Part shown: positions 35,554-44,745 of the stretch, in pieces | Layout: each line of letters starts with the position of its first letter | How positions within the stretch are numbered: position 1 is the first letter of the stretch | Assembly: GCF_029051725.1 (NCBI RefSeq) | Contig: NZ_JAACFU010000008.1 | Coordinates: 124,001-188,000, forward strand | Direction of reading: 5' to 3' | Origin: Bradyrhizobium sp. CSS354 | Lineage (GTDB): Bacteria > Pseudomonadota > Alphaproteobacteria > Rhizobiales > Xanthobacteraceae | Length of the DNA: 64,000 bases | Translations under genes and position numbers: made by a program | The notes under the pieces: generated by a model | Database searches by the model: none | Seen by the model: the letters and a program-made list of their open reading frames with translations, nothing else | What the model was told of the DNA's origin: nothing

Positions 35554-37290
35554 CTATTTCTGCTCCAGCCGCCAGGCGCCGTCCCAGCCCTCGCCCGGCG
35601 GATTGGCTTCGAACTGCGCAATACGGGCAAGCAGCGCGCGCGAAGGACCGTCGCCCGGGACCGCTTCGAGTGCCCCGTTGAAGGCGGCACGGGCTTCGTC
35701 GAAGCGGCGGGCGCGATAGGCGGCGAGGCCTCCGGCGTAGTGCGAACGCAGGCTCTCATGCGGGGCAGTGAGCGCGCCTGCCCGGCCCATCACCTCGAAG
35801 ATCGTTTGCGGCGCGCTCTGGCCGGCGACCGCAAGACGGTCGACCTCGCGCAATTCGAGCTGCGAGCCGATCGCATCCGCCGTTGCCTGCGAGATGAGGA
35901 TACGCGTGCCATAGGTCTTGTTGACGGCCTCCAGCCGCGAGGCGAGGTTCACGGCATCGCCCATCACGGTGAAGCTCATCATCAGCTCGGAGCCGATGCT
36001 GCCGGTCAGGACCTCGCCGGTCGCGATGCCGATCCGCAAATCGCACAATGCCGGCATGGCGCGGATGCCGAGCAGATCCGGCAATTGCTTCTGCAGCGCG
36101 GGCACCTGATCAGCCATGTCGATGGCGGCAAGGCCTGCGAGCAACGCCGGCTCGTCCTCCTCGATGAAGGGCGGGCCCCAATAGGCCATGATGGCGTCGC
36201 CGATATATTTGTCGATGATGCCGCGGTTGCTCCTGATCGGACCGGACATCATCGTGAAATAGTGGTTCATCACCCTGACCAGGCCGCGCGGGGTCATGCC
36301 CTCGCTCATCGCGGTGAAGCCGCTCATGTCGCAGAACATGATGGTCATGATCCGGCGCTGGCCGTCGATGGCGACCTCCGGCCGGTCGATCAGGCCCTGC
36401 ACGACCTTGGGATCGATGTAGCGGCCAAAGGTCTCGCGGATGCGCTCGTTGTGCCTGAGCTGCTCGGTCATGCGGTTGAAGGCTGCGGCCAGCTCGCCGA
36501 TCTCGTCCTGGGTGGAGACGGTGATGGTCTTGTCGAAGCGGCCGGCCTCGACCTCGCGCGTGCCGGCGAGCAGCAGCCGCACCGGGCGCGTAATGCCGCT
36601 GGACACCAGGAGCGCAAAGGCAAATCCGAGCACCGCTGCCAGCAAGGTCACGACTCCCGACACGATAATCGCCTGGTATTGCCGACTGATCACCTGCGAC
36701 GTCGAGAAGAAGACCTGCGTCAGCATGTCGCCGCGGATCGCGTCGACCTTCCGGTTGAACGCATCGCGCATCGAGTCGAGCTGTTCCAGCGTGCCGCGGG
36801 CCTCGGCCATGTCCTTGGCCTCGATCTGCTTGAGCAGTTTCGTATTGCCCTCGTCCAGATTGCGCCGCAGCTCGGTGACAGCGCTCTCGATACGAACGTC
36901 GAGCCGTGCCAGTGCGGCGTTGTCGGAAGAGGTCCTGGGGTCGTCGATGATGGCGTTGATGAGCTTGCGCGCGGTCTCGGCCTCCTCCTCGAACTTGCGG
37001 TCCAATGCCTCGAAATCGCGAAGCCGCGCCGCGTAGGCCTCCTCGTCCGACGCCGTTCCCATCCTCGTCATGACCATTCGCCGCAGCGCCAGCGCCCGCT
37101 CCAGCGAGCGGATATTGGCGCGGGCGAGATGGCTGTACGCCGGGATGTAACGGTTGGTCAGCTCGTCCAGGAGGACGCCGACCTGGCTCGACATCACCAT
37201 CGACAGGATCGAGGTGACCAGCATCAGGACGATCAATCCGAGGGCGATGCCGACGATCTTGCGCCGGATCGACTGGTTGAAAAGCGGCAT
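35554..37290 (-). CDS. Membrane adenylate/guanylate cyclase (class III) with HAMP
   Basis: A 578-aa transmembrane cyclase. TM1 (KIVGIALGLIVLMLVTSILSMV) and TM2 near residue 200 flank a helical periplasmic sensor. A HAMP domain (SSGITRPVRLLLAGTREVEAGRF) leads into the class III catalytic domain. The two metal-binding aspartates are in IMFCDMSGFTAMSEG and DKYIGDAIMAYWG, and the transition-state region is DAVNLASRLEAVNKTYGTR. A short C-terminal extension with TPR-like helices (GGLAAYRARRFDEARAAFNGAL) follows. Start at 37290 (MPLFNQSIRRK). cAMP is the likely product. Confidence 0.88.
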   Translation of the reverse strand: MPLFNQSIRRKIVGIALGLIVLMLVTSILSMVMSSQVGVLLDELTNRYIPAYSHLARANIRSLERALALRRMVMTRMGTASDEEAYAARLRDFEALDRKFEEEAETARKLINAIIDDPRTSSDNAALARLDVRIESAVTELRRNLDEGNTKLLKQIEAKDMAEARGTLEQLDSMRDAFNRKVDAIRGDMLTQVFFSTSQVISRQYQAIIVSGVVTLLAAVLGFAFALLVSSGITRPVRLLLAGTREVEAGRFDKTITVSTQDEIGELAAAFNRMTEQLRHNERIRETFGRYIDPKVVQGLIDRPEVAIDGQRRIMTIMFCDMSGFTAMSEGMTPRGLVRVMNHYFTMMSGPIRSNRGIIDKYIGDAIMAYWGPPFIEEDEPALLAGLAAIDMADQVPALQKQLPDLLGIRAMPALCDLRIGIATGEVLTGSIGSELMMSFTVMGDAVNLASRLEAVNKTYGTRILISQATADAIGSQLELREVDRLAVAGQSAPQTIFEVMGRAGALTAPHESLRSHYAGGLAAYRARRFDEARAAFNGALEAVPGDGPSRALLARIAQFEANPPGEGWDGAWRLEQK

Positions 37291-37614
37291 GGGGTGTGGG
37301 CAATGGGCTGAAGGAACTACTATGGAACCCAATACACGCTATTTAGCCGCGGGAATACGCACAATCAGGCCGCCGTGGCGCCGAGAGCCGCCCGCAACCG
37401 TCGCGCGAGCCTGACTGGTTAACAAAGGTTAAGAGTCCCCGGCTCTATCCGCCGTCACACGAGTTCCCGCCCTTATCCGTATTTCGCCGCATTGTTGCGG
37501 GAGCGTGAGGAATGCGAAACGATGTCGTGTCACCGTTTTTGACGCCGTTTTGATTCTCGAGCCGCATATCGTCGCGGACTTTGGTTTGTACTGGTTTCGC
37601 AGGGGGACCACGGA
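37291..37614. other. Intergenic region between the cyclase and lytic transglycosylase genes
   Basis: These 324 bp separate divergent genes and must carry both promoters. No ORF is convincing. An AGGGGGA ribosome site is visible just before the transglycosylase ATG at 37615. I see no clear palindrome or regulator motif. Confidence 0.5.
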
Positions 37615-39804
37615 ATGAACCAGTGCCTACGCTCGCTCGCGTGTGTCGTTGCCGTGGCCGCCTTGGCCTTCATCCCTACCGAGCTGGCAGCGAAGAGCAG
37701 TCACAAATCATCCGCGCCGAAGAAGACGCATGAGGCGAAAGCCGGCAAGCAGCGCCACGCCTCCACCAGCAAAGCGCGGCACGGCAAGCATGCCGAGGCC
37801 AAGCGCAACTCGAAGAAGCAGGACGACGCGCCATCGGACAAGTTGGCAGCCCCGCCGCTGACTGGCGATCTCGCCGCGCTGAAGGATGCCATCGATCTCG
37901 CGCGGAAGGGCAAGACCGAGGATGCGAGCGCGGCGCGCGACCGCATTGCCGACCCGGCGGGGCAGAAGCTCGCCGACTGGTTCATGCTGCGCCATTCCGA
38001 AAGCACGGCGAATTTTAAGCGCTACGCCGCCTTCCTCGCCGCCAATCCGGACTGGCCGAGCAGCGCGCTGCTCCGCCGCCGGGCCGAGGCGCGGCTGTGG
38101 CAGGAGAAAGCCGACGCGGCGACCGTGCACAAATTCACGATGGACCGGCCGACCAGCGCCAAGGGCAAGTTCGCGCTCGCCCGCGTGCTGATGACTGAGG
38201 GCGACAGCGACAGGGCCGCGCGTCTGGTGCGCGAGGCCTGGCGCACGGACGAATTGTCCGAGCGCAGCGAGGAGGATTCCTACGAAGCGTTCCGCGATCT
38301 CCTGACCGCCGAGGATCATCGCGCCCGCATGGACAAGCGTCTCGGCGCCAAGGACTATTCGGGGGCGCGGCGCGCAGCCAAGCGGCTCGGCGAGGATGCG
38401 CTCGCGATCGTCAAGGCCTGCGCCGCCGTCACCGGCAAGGCCAGCAAGGCCAAGGATTATCTCGAGGACGTCTCAGCCGAGGCGCGCCGCGACCTCGGCT
38501 ATGTGCTGTGCCGCGCGCAATGGCATCTCCAGAATGACCGCATCGACGACGCAGCCGAGGTGATCCTGGCCGCCGCGCCCGATACGATGGCGGCGCAGGA
38601 CACCGACGCCTGGTGGCGCGAGCGCCGCCTGCTGGCGCGAAAGCTGCTCGACCAGGGCAAGTTCAAAACCGCCTATGATTTGGTGCGCTCGGCGGCCGTG
38701 CCCGCGATGGAAGTCTATCGTGTCGACCATCACTTCATGTGCGGCTGGATCGCGCTGCGCTATCTCGAGGATCCCAAGGCGGCGATGACGCACTTCGCCG
38801 CGATCGACGAAGGCTCGGCCAATCCGATCGCGCTGTCGCGCGCGCATTATTGGCGCGGCCGCGCGGCCGAGGCGATGAACGCAACCGCCGATGCGCGCCT
38901 GAGCTATCAGGCGGCGGCGCGCTATCCGACCGCCTATTACGGCCAGCTCGCCCGCGCCAGGCTCGGTCTCGACCGCATCGAGCTGCGCGCGCCCTCGCCC
39001 GTGCTGGCAGCAGTCGACACGCCGCTCACGGACGAGCGCGTGCGTGCCGCCGACATGCTGTACGGCGTCGGTGAGCGCGACATGGTGTTTTACTACGCCG
39101 AAGATTTCGCCAAGGAGAGTACCGACGTCGCGGCACTCGAGGCGCTCGGCGAACTCGCTGGCCGGCGCAACGACGCGCGCGTGATGCTGGAGGTCGGCAA
39201 GTCGGCGCTGGCGCGCGGGCTCGCGCTCGATCACTACGCCTTCCCGACCATCGGCATCCCTGAACATAAGCAGGTCGCGCCCGCGATCGAGCCCAGCGTG
39301 ATCTATTCGGTGGCGCGCACCGAAAGCTCGTTCGATCAGCGCGACAAATCGGCCGCCAACGCAGTCGGGTTGATGCAGGTGACGCCGGAAGCGGGCCGCG
39401 ACACCGCAAAGCGCTTCGGCCTGACCTACGACTGGGACAAGATGGTCTCCGATCCCGTCTACAACACGCAGATGGGCGCGGCGGAGCTCAGCGCGCTGAT
39501 GTCGGAATACCGCGGCAACCAGATCATGACCTTCGCCGGCTACAATGCCGGCCGGGGCCGCGTGCGCGAATGGGTGCAGGCGCGCGGCGACCCCAGGGAT
39601 CCCAAGGTCGATCCGGTCGACTGGGTCGAGCGGATCCCGCTGTCGGAGACGCGCAACTACGTTCAGCGCGTGATCGAGAACGTGCTGGTCTACCGTGCGA
39701 GGTTTGAGGCCAGCAGCGTCGTCGCGGCGAAGTCCGAGCAGCGCGTTACGACGCCGAACGTGGGCGCGATGCCGACGGCATCGGCCGCAGCCGCCGCGCC
39801 CTAG
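37615..39804 (+). CDS. Soluble lytic murein transglycosylase (Slt70-like)
   Basis: Periplasmic peptidoglycan-cleaving enzyme of 729 aa forming 1,6-anhydromuropeptides. After a signal peptide (CVVAVAALAFIPTELAAK) comes a Lys/His/Ser-rich linker, then a long helical superhelix of TPR-like repeats to about residue 540. The C-terminal GH23 domain has catalytic Glu in VARTESSFDQRDKSAANAVGLMQV, then YNTQMGAAEL and TFAGYNAGRGRVREW. Its products would feed recycling by the NagZ encoded at 21036-22064. Confidence 0.92.
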   Translation: MNQCLRSLACVVAVAALAFIPTELAAKSSHKSSAPKKTHEAKAGKQRHASTSKARHGKHAEAKRNSKKQDDAPSDKLAAPPLTGDLAALKDAIDLARKGKTEDASAARDRIADPAGQKLADWFMLRHSESTANFKRYAAFLAANPDWPSSALLRRRAEARLWQEKADAATVHKFTMDRPTSAKGKFALARVLMTEGDSDRAARLVREAWRTDELSERSEEDSYEAFRDLLTAEDHRARMDKRLGAKDYSGARRAAKRLGEDALAIVKACAAVTGKASKAKDYLEDVSAEARRDLGYVLCRAQWHLQNDRIDDAAEVILAAAPDTMAAQDTDAWWRERRLLARKLLDQGKFKTAYDLVRSAAVPAMEVYRVDHHFMCGWIALRYLEDPKAAMTHFAAIDEGSANPIALSRAHYWRGRAAEAMNATADARLSYQAAARYPTAYYGQLARARLGLDRIELRAPSPVLAAVDTPLTDERVRAADMLYGVGERDMVFYYAEDFAKESTDVAALEALGELAGRRNDARVMLEVGKSALARGLALDHYAFPTIGIPEHKQVAPAIEPSVIYSVARTESSFDQRDKSAANAVGLMQVTPEAGRDTAKRFGLTYDWDKMVSDPVYNTQMGAAELSALMSEYRGNQIMTFAGYNAGRGRVREWVQARGDPRDPKVDPVDWVERIPLSETRNYVQRVIENVLVYRARFEASSVVAAKSEQRVTTPNVGAMPTASAAAAAP

Positions 39805-39895
39805 CTTCGCGACGCCGGGGCTGGACGCGGCGTGAAGCTGGATGCAGTGACTGCGACCGACCTCTCTGCGCGGGTCCGCATCGTTTGGCGAGCCG

Positions 39896-40195
39896 TCACC
39901 TCCTTCCGTGGTCAGAGGGTTCGTACGCGCGCAGAAATGCTTCCGTCAGCGAGCGCGAGAGCGCGCCCGTCTGCAGTATCCAGTTCCAGCTCGACACCGT
40001 AATCGCTTCGAGCGAACTGCGGTAAGGCCAGAGCATTTCCACCGTTGTCTGCTGATATCGACGGTAGCAATCATAGTCGCAGTACCGCCGCTCAGCGGGC
40101 ACATGGCGGACGTAACTCGCGCCCAGCGGCTGCGCGAACGCGCTGCAGGTACCGCCGTGGCGAGGCCCTTCCTGATTGACGAGCATGAATCTCAT
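39896..40195 (-). CDS. Small Cys/Tyr-rich protein (MRFMLVN family, 99 aa)
   Basis: Begins MRFMLVN, matching the start of the protein at 40252-40440, and contains YCDYDCYRRY, matching YCGYECY there. The two look like diverged paralogues. A possible metal site comprises one Cys near residue 17 and the pair in YCDYDC. The ATG at 40195 is preferred over 40201 because GAGG then sits about 8 bases upstream and the N-terminus aligns with the paralogue. Function unknown. Confidence 0.65.
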   Translation of the reverse strand: MRFMLVNQEGPRHGGTCSAFAQPLGASYVRHVPAERRYCDYDCYRRYQQTTVEMLWPYRSSLEAITVSSWNWILQTGALSRSLTEAFLRAYEPSDHGRR

Positions 40196-40251
40196 CGTCA
40201 TGTCCTCTCACCCTGACGGCAGATCCACCGCCGGTTTCGCTCCCCTGCCGC

Positions 40252-40440
40252 TCAAGACGCCGCTCGTGTGCGCCCCTCGATCAGCGGCGCAGCTTCGCCA
40301 TGAAGCGCGTAACACTCGTAGCCGCAGTAGGGCAGCAGCGTCTTCGCATCGCGCAGATAGCCGCCGCTGATCTCCTCGCAGCACCAGAGGCAGAACGTTT
40401 TGCGGAAAGGGGTCCTGCCGTTCACCAATATGAACCTCAT
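40252..40440 (-). CDS. Small Cys-rich zinc-finger-like protein (MRFILVN family, 62 aa)
   Basis: Starts MRFILVNGRTPF, then FCLWCCEEISGGYLRD and YCGYECYALHG, a CxxC...CxxxC arrangement like a treble clef. GGAGG is about 6 bases before the ATG. Its start codon overlaps the stop of the secreted protein upstream (ATGA), so the two are translated together. It is a paralogue of 39896-40195. Confidence 0.7.
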   Translation of the reverse strand: MRFILVNGRTPFRKTFCLWCCEEISGGYLRDAKTLLPYCGYECYALHGEAAPLIEGRTRAAS

Positions 40441-40832
40441 GTGGCACCTCCGAGCGCAAAGCAGTAGACCGTGTCGACGAGAGAGGCGGACGGCGGCGGC
40501 GCGCAAAGATGGTTGCGGCCGTCGGGATTATCCCTGTTTCGCTCGACCTTCTGAGGCGGAATGAGGATGTATTTCCCGTCTTCCCGGCGCAGCGCGTAGA
40601 TGCTCCCCTCGACTCGCCGTATCTCGGTCGGGTAGCAGTCGGCGTTGTTGCAGCAAGTCAGCACCGGATTATCCGGCATGTGCCAACTCGAATAGAACTG
40701 CTCGTGCAGGAGCAGATCCCGAGGCGGATGACGACGATGTGCGCCATCCTGTCCGGCCTCGTCCGCCTCCGCTCCCGTCATCAACGAAAGCGGCAGCGTG
40801 ATCGCCAAGAGGAGCTTGCAACAACGGTTCAA
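40437..40832 (-). CDS. Secreted small protein of unknown function (131 aa)
   Basis: A signal peptide (LLLAITLPLSLMTGAEA) precedes a mature domain with WHMPDNPVLTCCNNADCYPTE, GKYILIPPQKVERNRDNPDG and a C-terminal Cys. The closely spaced cysteines (CCNNADC) suggest disulfides or metal binding in the periplasm. It is translationally coupled to 40252-40440. No family assigned with certainty. Confidence 0.75.
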   Translation of the reverse strand: MNRCCKLLLAITLPLSLMTGAEADEAGQDGAHRRHPPRDLLLHEQFYSSWHMPDNPVLTCCNNADCYPTEIRRVEGSIYALRREDGKYILIPPQKVERNRDNPDGRNHLCAPPPSASLVDTVYCFALGGAT

Positions 40833-40886
40833 CGCGCAGCCTCCCGATCCAGAATTGCCGAACGCAGCGGATCCGGTGACTGGCGC

Positions 40887-41075
40887 TTACGCCGCCTGAG
40901 ACCGAAACAGCCATCGGCGATCGCGTTCGCGGCGCGCCCTGAAGCGATCGAGACATTTCCGGGAGCAAAGCGGCGCTCGCCAGGAATAATACCGGATCAG
41001 GCCGAACTTCCCGCTGCAGACGGCGCAGCTTTTTGCGGCGGAAGGGCGCTCGGAGTGTTCGGGCTTATCGCACAT
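40887..41075 (-). CDS. Small zinc-finger-like protein (62 aa)
   Basis: CAVCSGKFGLIRYYSWRAPL followed by CSRKC gives a CxxC...CxxxC knuckle like that of 40252-40440. An Arg-rich tail (RFRARRERDRRWLFR) follows and could bind nucleic acid. The ATG at 41075 (MCDKPEHSERPS) is preferred. The frame is open to 41144. It is upstream and co-oriented with the other small Cys proteins. Confidence 0.65.
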   Translation of the reverse strand: MCDKPEHSERPSAAKSCAVCSGKFGLIRYYSWRAPLCSRKCLDRFRARRERDRRWLFRSQAA

Positions 41076-41370
41076 GATCCTCTCCTCCTGGCCTCTGATG
41101 GGCGCCTCTGGCGGTCGAGGATCCCCACGGGCGCTGATGCACAATCATCACGTTCGTCAACGAAATGCGGCTTCTCAATCGTGACCAGCCAGATCATCGG
41201 CAAGTCAGCGCCGGCGGAGGCGAAGCTGGCCTCTTGAGTGCACGACGCCGCGCTACTCGACTGTTCATGCGTCGCGATCGACACCACTGGATTGCCGGTG
41301 AGACTAGTCCCCATGTGACGGGCCGCTCAATTGTACGGAGGTAAATGCAGCGTATGACTAGGATTGCGCG

Positions 41371-41403
41371 ACCTATACATAGGTTTGTCCGGTGATTTAC
41401 CGG
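41371..41403. promoter_or_regulatory. Two adjacent palindromes upstream of the PAS histidine kinase
   Basis: ACCTATACATAGGT (perfect 6-bp arms, 41371-41384) is followed by CCGGTGATTTACCGG (5-bp arms, 41389-41403). Both lie in the 480-bp gap upstream of the sensor kinase, where nothing coding is supported. They could be operator sites for the downstream LuxR-type regulator, which is inference. Confidence 0.4.
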
Positions 41404-41556
41404 AGTTTCGTCCGCTCGCAACGAGACGGCGCAACGCTGGCAAGCTGCACGGAGCCCGCGAACTTTCGATGCGGAATCCTGCTTTGATCAGGGAATTGCC
41501 CCTGCTGTCGCAAAGTGCTCTACTCGCCCTGCCCCACGCGGGCCGGGACGCTTGCG

Positions 41557-43992
41557 ATGATGCCTGGCCAGATCGCAAAACTAGGGAATTCGGCCGCGCA
41601 ATTCCTGCTCGGCGGCCTTGCGGCGCTTCGATCTCTCGGCAATGCGGCGAAAGACGAGCCCGCGACTGGAGAAGGCTGGCGGCAGGACAATGCCGACCTG
41701 CGCGACGCCGTGAAGCAATGGCGACAAGTGTTCGAGCACAATCCGGTCATGTATTTCATGGTCGATCCGGCCGGAACGGTGCTCAACGTGAATACATTTG
41801 GCGCCGCGCAACTGGGCTACACGGCGGCCGAGTTGACCGGCCAATCTGTGCTGAACGTCTTTTTCGAAGAGGACCGCGATTTCGTTCGTCGCTGTGTCGG
41901 GCTGTGCCTGGAAACCGTGGACCAGTCGCACACCTGGGAGATTCGCAAGATCCGGAAGGACGGCTCGGTTCTCTGGGTCCGTGAGAACGCCAAGGCCATG
42001 CGGCGCGGCGACGGCACGCCGATCGTGCTGGTCGCCTGCGAAAACATCACCCAGCGCAAGGAGGCGGAGGATGCGCTGCGGCAGAGCGAGGCCTATCTTG
42101 CCCAAGCGCAGGAGTTGAGCCGCACCGGCAGCTTCGGCCTGAGCCTGGCAACCCGCGAGGCCGTCTGGTCCAGGGAGACTTTTCGCATCTTCCAACGTGA
42201 CCCGCAGGTCAAACCGACGCTCGATTTCGTTTTCCAGCGCATCCATCCGGAAGATCGCAATGCGGTCAGCAAGACCCTTGATCGGGCCTTCCGTGACGTC
42301 GGCGATTTCGACCATGAATATCGCCTGCTGATGCCCGGTGGATCGATCAAATATCTCCATTCCGTGGCACGCGCGGTGAGACATGAATCCGGCCACATCG
42401 AGTTTGTCGGAGCGGTCACTGACGTCACTACGGCAAAGGAAACCGAACACCGACTGCGTCGCAGCGAAGCCTATCTGACCGAAGCCCAGCGCCTCAGCCA
42501 CACGAGCAGCTGGGCCTGGGACGTGCGCCGTCAGGAATTCGCTTACCGATCGGCCGAACTCTATCGCCTGTTCGGATTTAACCCGGACCAGATTGATCTG
42601 TCGGCGCAGGCTTTCCAACAACGGATCCTCGCCGAAGACTTTAAGCGGATCGTCGACGTGGAACGTCAGGCAATCCGGCAAAAGCAGCCTTTCGAAGTTG
42701 ATTTTCGGATTGTGCGTCCGGACGGTTCGGTACGACACGTCCATACGGAGGGGCATCCCGTCGTCGGCGGGGACGGCGATGTGACGGAGATCATCGGCAC
42801 CCACGTCGATGTCACTGAGCAGTTTGCCGCAAGACAAGCGCTGCAAAAAGCCTTTGACGAGCTCAAGCTGTCCGAGCAGCGATTTCGCGACTATGCCGAA
42901 ACCGCCTCGGACTGGTTTTGGGAGAGCGGGCCGGACCACCGTATCACACGGATTTCGGAACATGCCGACACGGCCGGTCCCGTGCCCACGGGCGTGATCG
43001 GCCTCGCCCGTTGGGACATTCCGCCCGACGCCGAGCTCGAGCCGGAGAAGTGGGAGCGGCATCGCGCGACGCTCGATGCCCACCTTCCGTTTCGCGACCT
43101 GGTCTACCGAAGCAAGGATCGCAACGGATCTCCGATCTACGTGCGCACCAGCGGCAAGCCCTTGCACGACGCGAACGGCAACTTTCTCGGCTATCGTGGC
43201 GTCAGCAGCGACGTGACGGCGGCCATCCGCGCCGAGCAGGCCGAGGAAGCACTGCGCAAGGCGCAAGCCGAGCTTGCTCACGTTACGCGCGTCACGATGC
43301 TCGGCGAACTTACGGCCTCGATCGCCCACGAGATCAATCAGCCCTTGGCCGCCGTGATCTCCAATGCGGATGCCTGCATCGGATGGCTCGATCGCGAACC
43401 GGCCGACCTGAATGCCGCGCGCCGTTCCGTGGAATGGATCGTCGAGGACGCCAATCGCGCCAGCGAGGTGATCCGCCGGATCAGAGCGCTTGCGAAAAAG
43501 ACCGAGATCGAGATGGCTCCGGTCGACATGAACCAGCTCGTCAGGGAGACCGTGGCGCTCGTCCGGCGCGAGCTTGCCACCCATGCCGTGTCGGTGCGAA
43601 TGGAGCTGGCGTCCGCTCTGCCCAGGGTTTGCGGCGACCGGATCCAGCTCCAGCAGGTGCTGATCAACCTGGTCATGAACGGGATTGAAGCCATGCACGC
43701 CAATGCGGAACGCCCGCGCGAGCTTGCGATCCGCTCCAGCCAGGTGAGCGAGCACGGCGAAGGTCGCATGCTCTTGACCGTGACAGATCGCGGGGGCGGC
43801 CTTTGCAACAGCGCGACGGACCGCATCTTCACACCTTTCTTCACGACAAAGCCGAGCGGCCTGGGGATGGGACTGTCGATCTGCCGATCGATCATCGAGG
43901 CTCATGCGGGCCGGCTCTCGGCCCTCCCCAATGACGGAAGCGGAGCAACATTCCAGATTGCCCTGCCCTTGCCGATCGAGGACACGTCGTGA
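41557..43992 (+). CDS. Four-PAS sensor histidine kinase, NodV/NwsA/FixL-like
   Basis: Soluble kinase of about 811 aa with no membrane helix. Four PAS domains in tandem begin at FEHNPVMYFMVDPAGTVLNVN, GSFGLSLATREAVWSRETFR, SSWAWDVRRQEFAYRSAELY and YAETASDWFWESGPDHRITR. The HisKA motif MLGELTASIAHEINQPLAAVISN is the NodV/FixL-type H-box. The HATPase shows RIFTPFFTTKPSGLGMGLSIC. A GTG at 41515 is an alternative start. Its stop overlaps the start of the response regulator (GTGA), which marks a true pair. No haem-binding histidine is evident, so oxygen sensing cannot be claimed. Confidence 0.87.
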   Translation: MMPGQIAKLGNSAAQFLLGGLAALRSLGNAAKDEPATGEGWRQDNADLRDAVKQWRQVFEHNPVMYFMVDPAGTVLNVNTFGAAQLGYTAAELTGQSVLNVFFEEDRDFVRRCVGLCLETVDQSHTWEIRKIRKDGSVLWVRENAKAMRRGDGTPIVLVACENITQRKEAEDALRQSEAYLAQAQELSRTGSFGLSLATREAVWSRETFRIFQRDPQVKPTLDFVFQRIHPEDRNAVSKTLDRAFRDVGDFDHEYRLLMPGGSIKYLHSVARAVRHESGHIEFVGAVTDVTTAKETEHRLRRSEAYLTEAQRLSHTSSWAWDVRRQEFAYRSAELYRLFGFNPDQIDLSAQAFQQRILAEDFKRIVDVERQAIRQKQPFEVDFRIVRPDGSVRHVHTEGHPVVGGDGDVTEIIGTHVDVTEQFAARQALQKAFDELKLSEQRFRDYAETASDWFWESGPDHRITRISEHADTAGPVPTGVIGLARWDIPPDAELEPEKWERHRATLDAHLPFRDLVYRSKDRNGSPIYVRTSGKPLHDANGNFLGYRGVSSDVTAAIRAEQAEEALRKAQAELAHVTRVTMLGELTASIAHEINQPLAAVISNADACIGWLDREPADLNAARRSVEWIVEDANRASEVIRRIRALAKKTEIEMAPVDMNQLVRETVALVRRELATHAVSVRMELASALPRVCGDRIQLQQVLINLVMNGIEAMHANAERPRELAIRSSQVSEHGEGRMLLTVTDRGGGLCNSATDRIFTPFFTTKPSGLGMGLSICRSIIEAHAGRLSALPNDGSGATFQIALPLPIEDTS

Positions 43993-44660
43993 CCGACATT
44001 CCCAAAGCGGCGACGGTGCAGACGAGTTCCGACGATCCGATCGTCTTGATCGTCGACGACGATCCATCGATGCGCCGTGCGCTCACCAACCTCTTTCAAT
44101 CCGTCGGTCTCAAGGTCGAGGCTTTCGGCTCCGCGGCGGAGATCATGGAAGCCAAGCCACCGGCGGTCCCCAGCTGCCTTGTGCTCGACATCCGCCTGCC
44201 GGGCTCAAGCGGCTTTGACCTGCAGTCGGACCTAGCGAAGGCGAACATTCACACGCCCATTATCTTCATCACCGGTCATGGTGATATTCCGATGACCGTC
44301 AGGGCCATGAAGAGCGGCGCGATCGATTTTCTGACCAAGCCGGTGCGCGACCAGGACATGCTCGATGCGGTCCGGGCCGCGATCGAACGGGATCGCAAGC
44401 GACGCAATGCAGAGGAGTCGGTCGCGGGAGTGCGGTCCCGCTTCGAGGGTTTGAGCGCGCGCCAGCGCGACATCCTCACTCTGGTGGCATCCGGCCTGAT
44501 GAACAAGCAGGTCGCTGCCGAGCTTGGATTGGCCGAGATTACCGTCAAGATCTATCGTGGGCAGATCATGCGGAAAATGGGCGCCAAGTCGTTGGCCGAT
44601 CTCGTCAGAATGGTGGAGGCGCTCGGAATCTCACGCCCGGGCGGAAAGGTGCAAACCTAA
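43989..44660 (+). CDS. FixJ/NodW-family response regulator
   Basis: A 223-aa regulator. The receiver has acidic residues in LIVDDDPSMRR, the phosphoacceptor D67 in CLVLDIRLPGSSGF, the conserved Thr in IIFITGHGDIPM and Lys in DFLTKPVRD. A LuxR-type HTH follows (LSARQRDILTLVASGLMNKQVAAELG and EITVKIYRGQIMRKMGAKS). It has a GTG start coupled to the kinase. The receiver and linker resemble NodW/NwsB and FixJ. No nod or fix genes are in this window, so the target regulon is unknown. Confidence 0.9.
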   Translation: MTDIPKAATVQTSSDDPIVLIVDDDPSMRRALTNLFQSVGLKVEAFGSAAEIMEAKPPAVPSCLVLDIRLPGSSGFDLQSDLAKANIHTPIIFITGHGDIPMTVRAMKSGAIDFLTKPVRDQDMLDAVRAAIERDRKRRNAEESVAGVRSRFEGLSARQRDILTLVASGLMNKQVAAELGLAEITVKIYRGQIMRKMGAKSLADLVRMVEALGISRPGGKVQT

Positions 44661-44712
44661 GTATGCTTTTCAAGCTCGCTCCAAGGGCTCACTTTCGCCA
44701 AGTGCGGCACCG

Positions 44713-44733
44713 TGATCGGCGGCTCCCCGATCA
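44713..44733 (+). promoter_or_regulatory. Stem-loop before the stand-alone receiver gene
   Basis: A perfect 7-bp inverted repeat (TGATCGG / CCGATCA) ends one base before the AGGAG ribosome site of the receiver gene that starts at TTG 44746. It could influence translation or be a remnant terminator for the regulator gene. Confidence 0.3.
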
Positions 44734-44745
44734 GGAGCGATCATC

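Noticed and set aside
40997..41314. 105-aa minus-strand frame with several cysteines
   Set aside because: Overlaps the better-supported 62-aa zinc-finger-like gene at 40887-41075, lacks a ribosome site and has no recognisable pattern.
41581..44067. 828-codon open frame antisense to the PAS histidine kinase
   Set aside because: A long mirror frame is expected in GC-rich genes. Its product is low in complexity and lacks any domain, while the sense frame has full PAS/HisKA/HATPase motifs.
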